Shown here: piece after piece, positions 11,818 to 23,000 of the stretch
Numbering within the stretch: the stretch's first letter is position 1
Layout of the letters: each line of letters begins with the position of its first letter
NCBI GenBank assembly: GCA_026119935.1
Contig: JALRMH010000001.1
Location: 434,001 to 498,000, forward strand
Reading direction: 5' to 3'
DNA: 64,000 bases
Source of the DNA: Endothia cerciana
Lineage: Eukaryota > Ascomycota > Sordariomycetes > Diaporthales > Cryphonectriaceae
Program-made: the position numbers and the translations under genes
The notes under the pieces: model-generated
What the model was told of the DNA's origin: nothing
What the model saw: the letters and a program-made list of their open reading frames with translations, nothing else
Databases searched by the model: none

Positions 11818-12531
11818 TTGCTATCCGGAGCGTTCCCCGTGGCCCGCTATGGCACATGCTGGCACAGGCTGCGATCTCACGCCATAGTATACCAGTACTA
11901 TGGTATAGGCATTACTTGCAGCCGTCTACCATGTACATAGTACGTAGTGCGTTATGGGCCTCCGGGGCCGGTGGATACACGCTAGGTACTCGGCGTCCAT
12001 GGCCCGTGCCGACCCAGGGGGAGGGGGGGGAGCTCTCTGCGCACGGCCGTCGGGTTCAGTGCTCTGGGCATGCATGCCCGAGGAGGCGAAAGGCTAAGTA
12101 TGAGGGCTGATCAGATGATCAGTTCCCTGTCAAGTCTGTAGATACGGTTTAACGGGATGGAGATGATCCCAACCTCCCTGGTCTTGTGTTATATCGCGTA
12201 CGGGCTCCCGCGGTCGACGGGCTGCCGACTAATACCAGAGTAAGCAGCCGCTCGGTTTCCTGTCTCAGTACACATTCCCGCACACCGCTGGGAGATGCCT
12301 CTCAGACTAAGCCCCGGGGGAGACATGCGAGATTAACTACTTAACCACAAGGGGATCCCGAACACGTGTATACCGATCTGCATGCAGCGTCTGTTCCTGT
12401 CCTCTCGCCCATCTCGCTGTGCCTTCCCCCTTCTGCAGGGCGATGGCGTGGGATGGGCAGCACAGCACCTCGTCCCTCCCCGGGGCGATGGCGCGACCCG
12501 ATCGGGGGGTGGGCCGTCCTGAGCCTCGAGT

Positions 12532-12576
12532 GATGTGACTGATGTGACTGATGTGACTGATGTGACTGATGTGACT
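12532..12576. repeat. Five perfect tandem copies of GATGTGACT
   Basis: Five exact 9-bp units run end to end and are followed by a partial GATG. There is no coding context. Confidence 0.95.
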
Positions 12577-13654
12577 GATGGGAGTAAGCGAGTCGTCAGG
12601 GTCGCAACGGTAGAGGCACGTTCGCTTACTACATCGGTCGAGCAACCCCGCCTTTTACTCCCAATGGTTGATGGGGCCTTGCACGTTACCACCGTAAGCA
12701 GAAAGAGAGGGTATGAAAATTTTTATTTTCCAAATTCAAGAGATCATACTATAGTACATATGTAATCACTTATGTCCTCCCTTGCAGTAGCGTCCGACTC
12801 ACGGGTCCGCACTCCCATCCGACTACACCCGCCTTCCGCCCTTCAACGGCCCCCAAACCCACCTGACAAGGTCAGAGGATGGCATGGTTTTATAGTACTA
12901 TGGTACAACGGCGCGCTATGGGTGCTGAGAGCACTCTAACATATCGCGTTGGTTCCCCACGCTCACGTCTTGTGGGGCCTATCAGGGCCCCCCATCAATC
13001 CCCATCCAGCACGGCACCATGGCCATCCTCTGCCCCATCATGGATCGATGGGTTGGTCGTCTGTCCCCATGCGGACCTGACTTGTCAAGGTTCGAATCCT
13101 CACCGGACCTTCCCTGCTGCTGTGTCGTCGTGCCCACGTTTTTCTGTGACCCCGTTGGGTGCCATTGTAATTTGCGAGATAGCGCGACTATGTATTGCAT
13201 CCGGTAAGGCCCCGCCATGCGAGACTGCGGCGCGGGTCCCAAGAGGCCGCAGTAGCGAGAGGGCGAGTGCCTGGACCCCTCCCCCCCTTGGGTTGTCGTT
13301 ACCCGCTATCACAGGGTACACGGCCACGTCTTTGTTTCGCTGGGCTGTGTGAAGGAAGGGGTGTCCAGGCCAGGCCAGGCCAGGCCAGTGCTCTCCATAT
13401 TATCTGCCCGGTGTGGCACAGCGCCAACGGGCGATACAGCTCGTGATGCCCACGTCGTCGTCTCTCGAGATTTCCCAAGGTCCCCGCCCCCCATCCACCT
13501 CTAACCGGCTGGCTCGATTCTCCGGGACCCCCTTTCCTAACCTCGTTGTGAAAACGTGACAAGGACAACGACCAGATAAAACCGTTTGTGTACCATACCA
13601 GCCCAGGGGAACGGACGATAAGTTCTCTATCACCAACTATCAGACGAGATCATC

Positions 13655-15224
13655 ATGGCTTCTCCCCAGGCCAAGGCTGCGCAGGCAGGCCCCGACAGGG
13701 TCATCCCGCTGCACTACTTCGACGACACCCCCATGTTCAGCAGGATCACCATGTACGTCCTCATGGTCTTCGACGAGGTGCTCGACCCGGAGAGGCTGCG
13801 CAGCAGCCTCGACAAGCTCGTCCGCCGCGACACCTGGCAGAAGCTGGGCGGCAGGGTGAGGAAAGGGGTACGTCACGTCCATCTCGAGCCCTCCTCCTTC
13901 CCCCCCCCCCCCACCCCGGGGACGACGGTCATGTCGTGGTGACATGTTTACTCCAGACGTGGAAAAACTGACTAGAGGTTGTGTGTTGTTTCCCTCACAG
14001 GCCAAAGGGCTCGAGTACCACGTCCCCCTGGAGTTCACCGAGGAGCGCCCGGCCATCACGTACACCCACCTCGCGCACGACATGGCGAGGGCGGACCACC
14101 CGATAGCGGCAAAGCTGCCCATGGCCGCCTCGATCCCGGTCGAGCGGCCGGCCACCGTGGGCAACCCGGAGGAGTGGGCGGAGCTGGCGTGCGGGGCCGA
14201 CTCGCCCAAGGCGCTCGAGGACTACACCCTCACGGACCGGCCCGTGCTCGGCCTCCGCATCGTGTCCTTCACGGACTCGACCCTCGTCACCATCCACTGG
14301 CTGCACGTGGCCGCCGACGCCATGGGGCTGCGGGCCATCATCGACAGCTGGGTCTTGGTCCTCCAGGGCCGCGAGGACGAGGTCATGTCCCTGCACGGCT
14401 TCGACGAGGACCCGCTGCGCGAGCTGGGCATGCACCCCGAGGAGACGTACCAGGTCGCGAGCGAGGCGCTAGGCTCCCTAGCGACGGGCTCGTACGTGCT
14501 GCGGAACGGCTACAAGCTGCTCGTCGGCAAGAAGGAGAACCGGACCGTCTGCATCCCCCCGAGTTTCTGGGAGAAGATGCGGGAGGACTGCCTCCAGGAG
14601 CTGCGGGACGCCGGCGACGCGAACCCCTTCCTGACCGAGAACGACGTCCTCACCGCCTGGTGGTCGCGCCTCGCCGTGTGCCACCTCCCCGCCGACAAGC
14701 CCGTCACCATCATGCAGGCCATGTCGGCCCGCAAGGCCCTCGCCGGCGACCTGCTGCCCCCGGACAGGCTGTACGTCGGCAACTGCCTGAGCTTCAAGAA
14801 CCTGCTCCGCACCAAGAGGGAGATGGACGCCTCGCTGGGCCGCCTGGCCGGCGACATCCGCAAGGCCGTCAACGCCCAGGGCACCCGTGCCCAGGTCGAG
14901 GCCTACGAGGCCATGGTCCGCGCCAGCGCGTGGCCCCTGGGCCCGCTGCCCGTCTTCTTCGGCAAGTCCAACATGCACCACATGGGCTACTCCAACTGGT
15001 TCAAGTCCGGCGTGTACATGGCCGACTTCTCGGCCGCCGCCGTCAGGAAGCTGGACACCCCCCTCACCCCCTCCTTCGTCTCCCAGATCCAGACCGGCCT
15101 GCCCTACCCCGAGGGGTTCATCATCACCGGCAAGGACTCCAAGGGGAACTACTGGCTGGAGGGGTACCGACCCGCCGGCCTGTGGGAGAAGATCGAGAAG
15201 GAGCTGGCGGCCGGGACGAAATAA
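13655..15224 (+). CDS. BAHD-type (transferase family) acyltransferase
   Basis: Exons 13655-13867 and 14001-15224 (133-nt intron, GTACGT...TCACAG) give 478 residues, the usual size for fungal PF02458 acyltransferases. The catalytic HxxxD motif is present as HVAAD (His173, Asp177) followed by AMGLRAII. The C-terminal structural motif DFGWG is degenerate (ADFSA, Asp413). The N-terminus has the VIPLHYFDD...FDEVLDPERLRSSLDKLV pattern of the first half-domain. The family moves an acyl group from acyl-CoA to an alcohol or amine on secondary metabolites. The gene stands alone: no PKS, NRPS or P450 lies within the window on either side, so the substrate is unknown. Confidence 0.88.
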
Positions 15225-17147
15225 GGGCTGCCACGTGGCGGCACACGGCTATGAGATCCAGAGGGAGGCAGCGACTCCGTTCGTCTTGTTTGTTAGCCCC
15301 TTCACCTGTACTTGTTTGGCGCCGTGGCGGTGTTTGTGGCTTCGAAAGTGTTAATCGGAACAGTGTCCTACACACGCCGGATTTGAGTGTCTAATACCTG
15401 CCCAGTATACTCGGCTCAAGTACGACTTCCTCATCAGAATTTGCCTGTAACCTGACCGTGTTTGAATCCATGACAAGGGCTATCTTGATTCCGTCCCTTG
15501 ACCTCCATATTCGCCCTCCTTCGTTGACCCTGTTCCCATCCATTCAACCACAGCCTCCAGACAGGGGCATGCAGTGTACTGGCTCAGGACCCGAACGGCG
15601 ACACAGCCCTGTCCCTTCGCCGTGTGTCGCCTGCCCTTCCTGTTTCGGGTTTTTGACAATCGAACGGCCGGGATCAAAGTCAGTCTGCGGGCCCTCCCTC
15701 CATACTCGGGGCACAGGGCCGACGGGATTTCTGTTCCGTGTAGATGGATCAGGGTTAGATTCTATGCGAGTTATCTGCATCGCAGGGCGAGGCTGAGAGC
15801 GCAGGTCTGGACCCCCAAGGCCACCACCGCTTCTTGCCGGATACAAGCCTCCACTGCCGCCGCGAACCCCCCCCCCCCTCCTCCGCCCACCCTCTCCCTC
15901 TCTGAACCCACCGGGCCTGCTGTGGGTGGCAAGAACAACTGCTGCGGTTCCGGACGAGCGACCAGGTTAGACGTACAGCAAAGCAAGTGGTAGAACGTCG
16001 CGATTGGTGCTGCATCGCCTGGGGGGGGGGGTGGGGGGCAAGGCGGCTTGACGAGGAAAGTCCACGACGATGGGCGTGGGTTCTTGATACAGACCGCGGC
16101 GGCACGCTGAATCTCAGGTCGAGGCGGCTGCTGCTGTTTCTTCCCCTTTTTTTTAATTTTTTTTTAATTTTTTTTCTTCCTGCCGCCGGCGCGTGTCACG
16201 TTGGCTGGTGGCACCACTCAGTGGCCCGCGACGGCCTCAATCCTCGAGGCCGTCGCGCGCGTCTACAATGGGAGATCCGCGATGACAGGCAGTGCAGTTT
16301 CATGTCCAGCCCGCCAGCCAGCCAATCGAAGCGTCGGGGAACATCAGGTAGCTGTAAAAGATATTTTCAGATTTCTTTTTGTTTGATTGTTCTGACTAGG
16401 TTTTCCTGGGCGTACCTATCCGCCATTATAAACGTCGGTCCATCGCCGTGGAGACGACAAACTCGAGGCGGCTATCTACTTCAATGAAGTACCTGCACGA
16501 CTCGACAGTGGGTATATATAATAGTCTCCCAGCCGCTCTGATCTGTCTTAAGAAAGCCCAAATAATGCTCCCCGAGACTCACTCTCGCCCGAATGGAATG
16601 GTATAAACCCACATGCCCCAATAACCCAGAACCACCCGGACACGATACGCGCGCAAGAACTCCTGCCGATGCATGCTTTAAGTATAGGGAGTGTGAGGAG
16701 AACCAGAAGACCACCAGCTAACTTAGCAGAATGAGTCCGTTGTGTTTCGTTGTGTCGTCCACCGCAGAGCACGTCGCCAAGCCGGCTCCGTCTCGTCTCG
16801 TCTCGTCTCGTCTCGTCTCGTCGTCCATTGTTTGTTTCTTCATTTCCAAGTATCGCAGCCCTTCAGCCTAGCTGCGGAAAAGGTTCGTCATCATTTTCGT
16901 ACCAAGGTCCAGTGTCGTCCAAATCAGTTTAGGTATCAACCATCATTCTTCATCTCATCAATTGCCTTGCGGCAGCCATCTAGGTTTAAGTTTCTGTTGG
17001 GGGGGGGGGGGTTGGGAGGGTGGGGGTAGAGGGTATAAAGTGAAAGAGGTCTGGGTGTGTGTTGCGATAATGCGACACGCTGCAGGGTCTCGGCAGTGAG
17101 GGACACGCAGGCGGATGCAGATGCAGGGTATCCCATCGCGTCATCAT
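15225..17147. other. 1.9 kb intergenic region, no gene seen
   Basis: No conserved frames. It contains poly-C/G runs near 15868 and 16020, a T-rich patch at 16147-16175 and six TCTCG units at 16791-16820. Confidence 0.5.
16791..16820. repeat. Six tandem TCTCG units
   Basis: Perfect 5-bp units over 30 bp. Confidence 0.95.
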
Positions 17148-19464
17148 CTAGATGAGCAGGAAGTCCCAGCCCTTCATCTGCATCACGTCCCGCCAGGGGA
17201 CATACTGCTGCTGTCCCTGCTGCTGCACGGACTCGTCGGGCTTGATGCCGGCCGCCGCGCTGGTGGCGCTGCTCGGCGAGCAGACGAGCCCGTCGTTGCG
17301 GGCCCAGACCTCGCGGAGGAGAGAGGCGACGCGGCCGAAGGAGCCGTAGTCGGCCTGTTCACCCAGCTGCGACACACGGTCCTCAAAGAATGTGCGGAAG
17401 CTCGATCCCACACCGCTCATCGAGCCGCCGAGCAGGTACACCCAGACGAGGGAGCGGTCGAAGCCGCCCGGGCCTGATGGGATGTGCTGCAAGACGCCGG
17501 TGAGGCGCTCGACGAGGTCGATGCACGAGGGCTGAGTAGGAGAGAAGCCGGGCACCAGACTGCATAGGTAGATGCGTGCGGTGAGACGGAATGCCTGGGT
17601 CATGTTTCTGGACAGCTGTTTGGGGCTCAGTGTCCCGTTGGCATTGAAGGGGATCTTGGGTCCCGTCTCGCCAATCTCGGTGAGGCCAATCTGGTCGCCT
17701 AGGACGTGCACGTGCTGGCACAGCGTGATGTCATCCATGCCATCACGCTTGAGAGCCTCGAGGCAGGCGATCTCGCTGATGAGGTACATGACGCGGTCCT
17801 CACACCCCATGAGCTCACGGAGACCCAGGGAGTGGTTGACCTGAGAGAGGTGCTTCTCACGGTAGGTGTGTGCAAAGGTTGGGGCACGGCCCATCATCGT
17901 TGCACCGAGGATGTCGATCCATGAGGTCAGGGTCATGTTGAAGGGAGTCTGGCTGAGTGGATGATGCTCATCGGCGACGAGATGTGGGAGGTCTAGCTTC
18001 TGTACCAGCGAGATGGCAGCCTGAAAGTGCTGGTGCCATGCAATATCGGGTAGAGCATCGTCAAAGCGGCCGACGCAGCATTGGAAGAAAATGAGGCCGA
18101 GAGCAGCCTCGAGAATCTGCTGGTGGTCCTCATCCCGGTTTAGGGCATCGCACAGGGAGGAGATGGTCGAGTAACGGTGGCGCATGATGTCGCTATCAAC
18201 TTGCTGCATGAAGTCATTATCAACCTCACCGCTCTGCGTCATGACCATTGCCTTGTAATGCTGTGCTGCTATGCTCAGGCAGCAGTGCAGGTAACCCTTG
18301 TTGCTTTGCAGCGCGGGCAGGATAAGATCTGAGCCAACGGATCCATGTTGGTTCGTCTCGAGGATGGGAAAGATGGTCGGCAACACGAATTGAATGAAGT
18401 GATCCAGGAGCCTCTGGTCACCTTCATCTAGCTCGATGGCAACCTGTCTGGAATCCATTGAAGGCCCGTGTGCAAAGTCGAAAAAGTTGCAGTTCAGGGT
18501 CTCCTCGGTCAGCGACTCTCGCCGTTCTGTGTAGGTCTGCTCGGTCCATTCACCGCCCTCGAGCGGAAACGAGGATGGCAATAATGTCCCTGGCGGCGGC
18601 GGAGTGGTGTATGTGCTGAAGGTCGAGGTTGTTGACTCCCTCAATGTTGGGACATCGTCCACAAACATCTGTCGCTCCGTCTTGACGTCGATCTCGTAAG
18701 GGGTGTAAGGCGGAATGCCGTCAAACATGAAATCTGGGTGCATTTGCCCATTGTAGGGAAAGCCATCGGTGACGGCAGGCGGGCTGTTGAAGTTGAACGA
18801 GTAATGCGAGTCGATTGACTGAGACCTTGTCCGGTCGAGAGGGTCGGAGAAGGTCGCTGATGTCGGGAGCGAATGGGATAGTCCCGGTGGTGAGGGCATC
18901 GAGGTCTGGATGGTGTGTGCATGCGAGTGTGACGCCTTCTCCGACAGCTTCTTCCTCTTGATGATCATCTTGATGTCGTCCTTATGTTTTCTTCGTGCAT
19001 CGTTATTGCTCCACCACATCGGGCGCTTGTATTCGCAAACGAGGCCCAGGTGCTTGCATGCCGTGCACATGGGCGAGCCTTCATCGCACTTCTTCCTTCG
19101 TAGTCTGCAGGTGTAGCAGCCTTCAAGGAGGTTTCATATTAGCTGACGTGGTCCAGACAAGATGACAGACAAGGTGAGCCATAGACGGGGAAGAAAAGTA
19201 GAGATCATAGGCTTAGACAGTCGAGACCAGGTATTGGGGGTGACGTCGATGTGAGTCAGGCAGAGGGCGACAGAGAGTCGAGGGAAGACGGCACAAACCT
19301 GTTCTTGAGCGACGGTGCATCTGTGCTTTTTGTTTCGAGCTGGCATTGCTGCTGGCCTTGGGGGCCGACTTGGCCTTTGCTGGCTGTGAGACGGCCATAT
19401 TGACTTGTGACGCTCTCATGAGGTCCGCTTGACGGTGGTGACAGTTGGGGGGTAGTGTTGACAT
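17148..19464 (-). CDS. Zn2Cys6 transcription factor with fungal-specific TF domain
   Basis: Exons 19464-19299 and 19120-17148 (178-nt intron, GTTTGT...TTGAAG) encode 712 residues. The junction creates RSRTGCYTCRLRRKKCDEG, and with CTACKHLGLVCEY this gives a complete six-cysteine binuclear zinc cluster (C-x2-C-x6-C-x6-C-x2-C-x6-C). A basic stretch (ARRKHKDDIKMIIKRKK) follows. The middle is Ser/Pro/Thr-rich and the last 400 residues have the helical pattern of the fungal TF domain (PF11951 type). The wording after the cluster (EYKRPMWWSNNDARRK) recalls the Pro1/NosA group of developmental regulators, but I do not assign orthology. Start chosen at 19464 because the 575 nt upstream have no ATG; the next in-frame ATG is at 19398 and would also keep the zinc cluster. 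Confidence 0.9.
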
Positions 19465-20039
19465 TTGTATCCTCAGTCCTATTCAAGACTGGTACTCCGT
19501 ACCTGCGTGCAGAGAGAGGCGCAGGGGATACCCGGTCCTTGAAGGGGGGGGGGTGGTAGTAGAGAGTGGGGGTGGGCGTGGTCGGAGGGTGTGGATCTTG
19601 TTGTCCGCGTTGACTTCTGAGCCGAGCAAAAGCGGGAGGGCCACCAGCCGGGGTTTCTTCCAAGGTCCTGGTCGAGGTCCAGAAGCTCAGCTGGGCGATT
19701 TCGCACTCGCTCACGCTCTCTCGAAGCTCAACCGATCTCTCCGGGGTTGCAATGCGTGCCGAGTGAACAGCCCCAATCTTTTCCAAACCCCAAAAGACTA
19801 ATATTAGATATTGCCGGTGGCTTTCTTCCGATTCCGAAATGATTGACCGGTTTCGAGCAAGACCTGCTTGCTGACTGACTGATGCTGAAAATTGAAATCG
19901 ACTGATGAATGGGATGCCGAGATAGACCTGTATCGACGGACTGCGTGGCGGAGGGAATATTAAGAGAGAAGAGGGGAGGAAGACTCTGGCTGGACGACAC
20001 CAAATGACCCTTGAACCTTTGAACAAGAGAAGAACAAGA
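19465..20039 (-). promoter_or_regulatory. Probable 5' leader of the Zn2Cys6 gene, free of ATG
   Basis: Reading the minus strand, no ATG occurs over about 575 nt before the chosen start at 19464. About nine would be expected by chance. This suggests transcribed leader under scanning constraint; the transcription start is not known. Confidence 0.5.
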
Positions 20040-23000
20040 CATCACAGGCCAGACGTTGGATGGATCAAAAGCCTTATATCGTGGCCACATCTCCAGGCCA
20101 CGAACTATCGTTGGATCCGCCCATTGACTCGATTTCTAAATTTGGAACTGCCAGCAGCACCGCACGCTTGCCTTCTTTTGGCCCCCCCCCCCCCAAATCC
20201 TGTTGCCCTACCTCACAAGCAGTAGGTCGGGCACATATCGGACAGACCTCCGCGCCGGGCCAGTGTACTCTCGCGTACCGTCATTGGTGGGCGGCGACCT
20301 GCTGTCCCTTCTTGCTCACACTCTGGGATGTGTAGGAATGGAGACTGCGCTTATTGGTGCCAATGAGTGGCCGCATGGAGGGTCCCACTCGGAAAGGGGA
20401 CCCACCACGCAGCCCCACCGCGGAAGGCCATTGTTGAGCTCTGGTAGGACGACGGGGGCAGGGGGCCTGGGAGCCGTACATAGTACCGCTCGACCTGCCG
20501 GCCTACGCTGCGGAGCGACTGAGCGGGCAGCCCTGCCCTTGGCACCCTTGAAGGGTAACGGCAAGATGCAGAGCTATTGGCATGACCAACCCTCCAGCAT
20601 GCAAAGGTCATGCGGGACAGTAGATAGTGCCGTCCATTTTGGGCACCCTGCAGGCCTGATCTCACAGGGGTTGGTGCCGATCCCCAAAGATGGGCTCATG
20701 ATGGGCGGAGCCGGAGAGCTCGCTCAGCCAGGTCGCCAGGTCGCCAGGTCGCCTGGGTGCACGGCTGTGCGCCATACAGTGCATCGCAAATTAGCCGGGA
20801 ACAGACAGGATTGTAGTGTGCCACCCGCTAATGATAGCCATATTCTGAGCAGCAGTCATGTGGGAGCGGGAAACTCCCGAAAGTTTAATATCGAATCCCC
20901 GCTTGGTAGAGTTGGGTTTGGTTTATTTTTCACCGACACTGAATACCCAAGACGTGTGCAGGAGACGCAGTCTCGAGACACCTGTGTGGCTGCAAACTCT
21001 GATGTTTGTCTCGGGGGGGGGGGGGGGGAACATGTCGTGGAGGAGTCAGGTCTGACTGGCGAGTATCTCGTCCAAAGATCGCACTTCGTAATGTTGCGTT
21101 GTGACGGGGGCCTGGCTACATGTTAGATTGAGCATAGCACAGCTGCAAATGCAGCTGCCCATACCTTCCCCCCATCCCGGGGCCCAATGCACAATCGTGG
21201 ACCAGATTCCAGATCGGGTCGGATTGGACATCGCTGAGCACTGACTGTCGTTGCATCCGTCGAAGTGGGGTCGCATGCGGATAAGGAGCATGTGCTGTGC
21301 TGTTGGGTGTTTGCCTCACTACAACATCTCTGGCCCCTCGCGGGCCTTGTAGCGTTGGTGGACTGATTGATCCATGCTGACCAACGGGGGCCTAAATTGA
21401 GTATTGGAATGCTGCTCTCTGGCCATGGCATGATGTGCGGCAGAAAAGATTGGGCAAAAGCAAGTGGAGAGTAACCCTCCCACGCCAGGTTGACGTGGCT
21501 GGTGGCTGTAATGACTTCCTTAGACCGTGGCGGCCACGGAATAACTGGCCAGTGACCGAGTTTGCGTGATACCAGTCGGCGACAGTGGGACAGGGGTAGC
21601 TGTGTAAGACCCCATGGATCTCCCTGGAGTCTGATCTTGGGACGGCCATCCGTGGGACGACCTTTCTGGGGATAATACCCCACCGTAAGATCTTCTTGTT
21701 GGCTGTGTGTGCGCGCGTGCTTTTTCCTGCCCGGTCGTTTCTGAGGATTTGAGATAGGTGGGGATGGGCGACGAAACCTGAGGTGGAAGCACGTGGAAGC
21801 GGTATGGTGTAGACCGCATAGGCTGACCTCGGGCCCTGGGGGCCAAGCGTGGGCGGAGGGAACCTGCTCGTGGCCCAGTGTGACGAGTGTCACTGAGGGA
21901 CGCGCTGTCCAACGTCTCTCCGCGCTGCAAGCAATTTACAGTTGAGACACTGAAATTGTTTGTGTAGGCCTGGCCGCGGCCTGGCCATGGCATACGAAAG
22001 AGGTGGGGGGGGGGGGGGGAACGCGGACCGGTGAGGAACCCTACGCATTCGTCAGCATTACCGTGCCGTCCCCATGCTGTCCTCGAGAAGCCACACGATG
22101 CGGCTTCATTGTGAGATTGTCAAGATCTGCAGGTCCAGGGAGGGATTTCTGCAATCTGCACCCTGGCTGCCTGTAAGCCACAACCCGAGAGCGGGAGGTG
22201 TGGGTGTGGTCGCGTCGCAATCTGTGCCGTCCAGGATTGTCGAGTGTGCAGAAGCAAGAGCGGGAGTTGTTGGATGATTCGACGTCGTTGAAGTGACGAA
22301 GGTGGGCCGTGCATTAGCGGCAGGCGGGAGGGAGCGATGTGACGCCGTTGAGGACCAATCGTAGCGCGGTACAGGCATGTCAGACGGGAAGGAGCCTTGG
22401 AGGTGGGGACGCTAGTTGCAGGGATCCGGACCAGGGATTTTGCCTGACTCTCAAGGGCTTCTCTCTCCCGCGGGCCTGCGAGGCCTGTGAGGCCTGGAAG
22501 GAAGGAGTTATCTCCCTGTAGCCTCGGGTGCTCCCTCCGTGCCCGTCGGCCAGTGTGGGGCTGGTTGGAGGGAAGGAAATCTTATCGTAGCCCGTCCCCG
22601 TCCTCTACTGTACTTAGCGCTCGCCTCGGTAGCCGCCGCGAGGAAATCCTGAGCTCAACCCTGCGACGCTAAATAAGGAGATGCGCGCGCTAAGAGCCAC
22701 AAGCGTTTACTGCTTTCCATGTACTATGCATGCACACAGAGGGTCTGTAAGTGACCTAAATTTGGCATGTTGGTTCAACGATGCTCACCCAACACATGTG
22801 CACCGTCCAAACTATGACCGCACACCTTCAACTCTTGCACGCGCGCATCACACACCTATCAATGTAACCTATCTGCTCAGACATCCGCGGCGCTATTTTT
22901 ATATGCGGGTGTTGGGCCAGATGTGGTCCACAGAACAAGCGCCAGTTAGAGCTGGTCGCGTCACGATATTCGTGCCTCCGACCATGATTGATCCTCTCGC

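Larger units (their letters stand above)
10569..13654. other. 3.1 kb gene-poor region
   Basis: No supportable gene. Contains CT/TG microsatellites (11726-11817), five copies of a 9-bp unit (12532-12576), and several TA-rich palindromic patches such as those at 11883-11910, 11931-11948, 12746-12763 and 12891-12906. Confidence 0.5.

Noticed and set aside
13080..13110. tRNA-like T-loop GGTTCGAATCC
   Set aside because: The flanking bases do not form a T-stem and no acceptor, D or anticodon arms are present.
20203..21126. 307-codon plus-strand open frame
   Set aside because: Composition typical of a chance frame in GC-rich DNA, no domain or membrane pattern, no intron signals and a G-run near its end.
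21123..21893. 256-codon minus-strand open frame
   Set aside because: No recognisable motif and rich in Pro/Ser/Arg/His as expected of non-coding frames.
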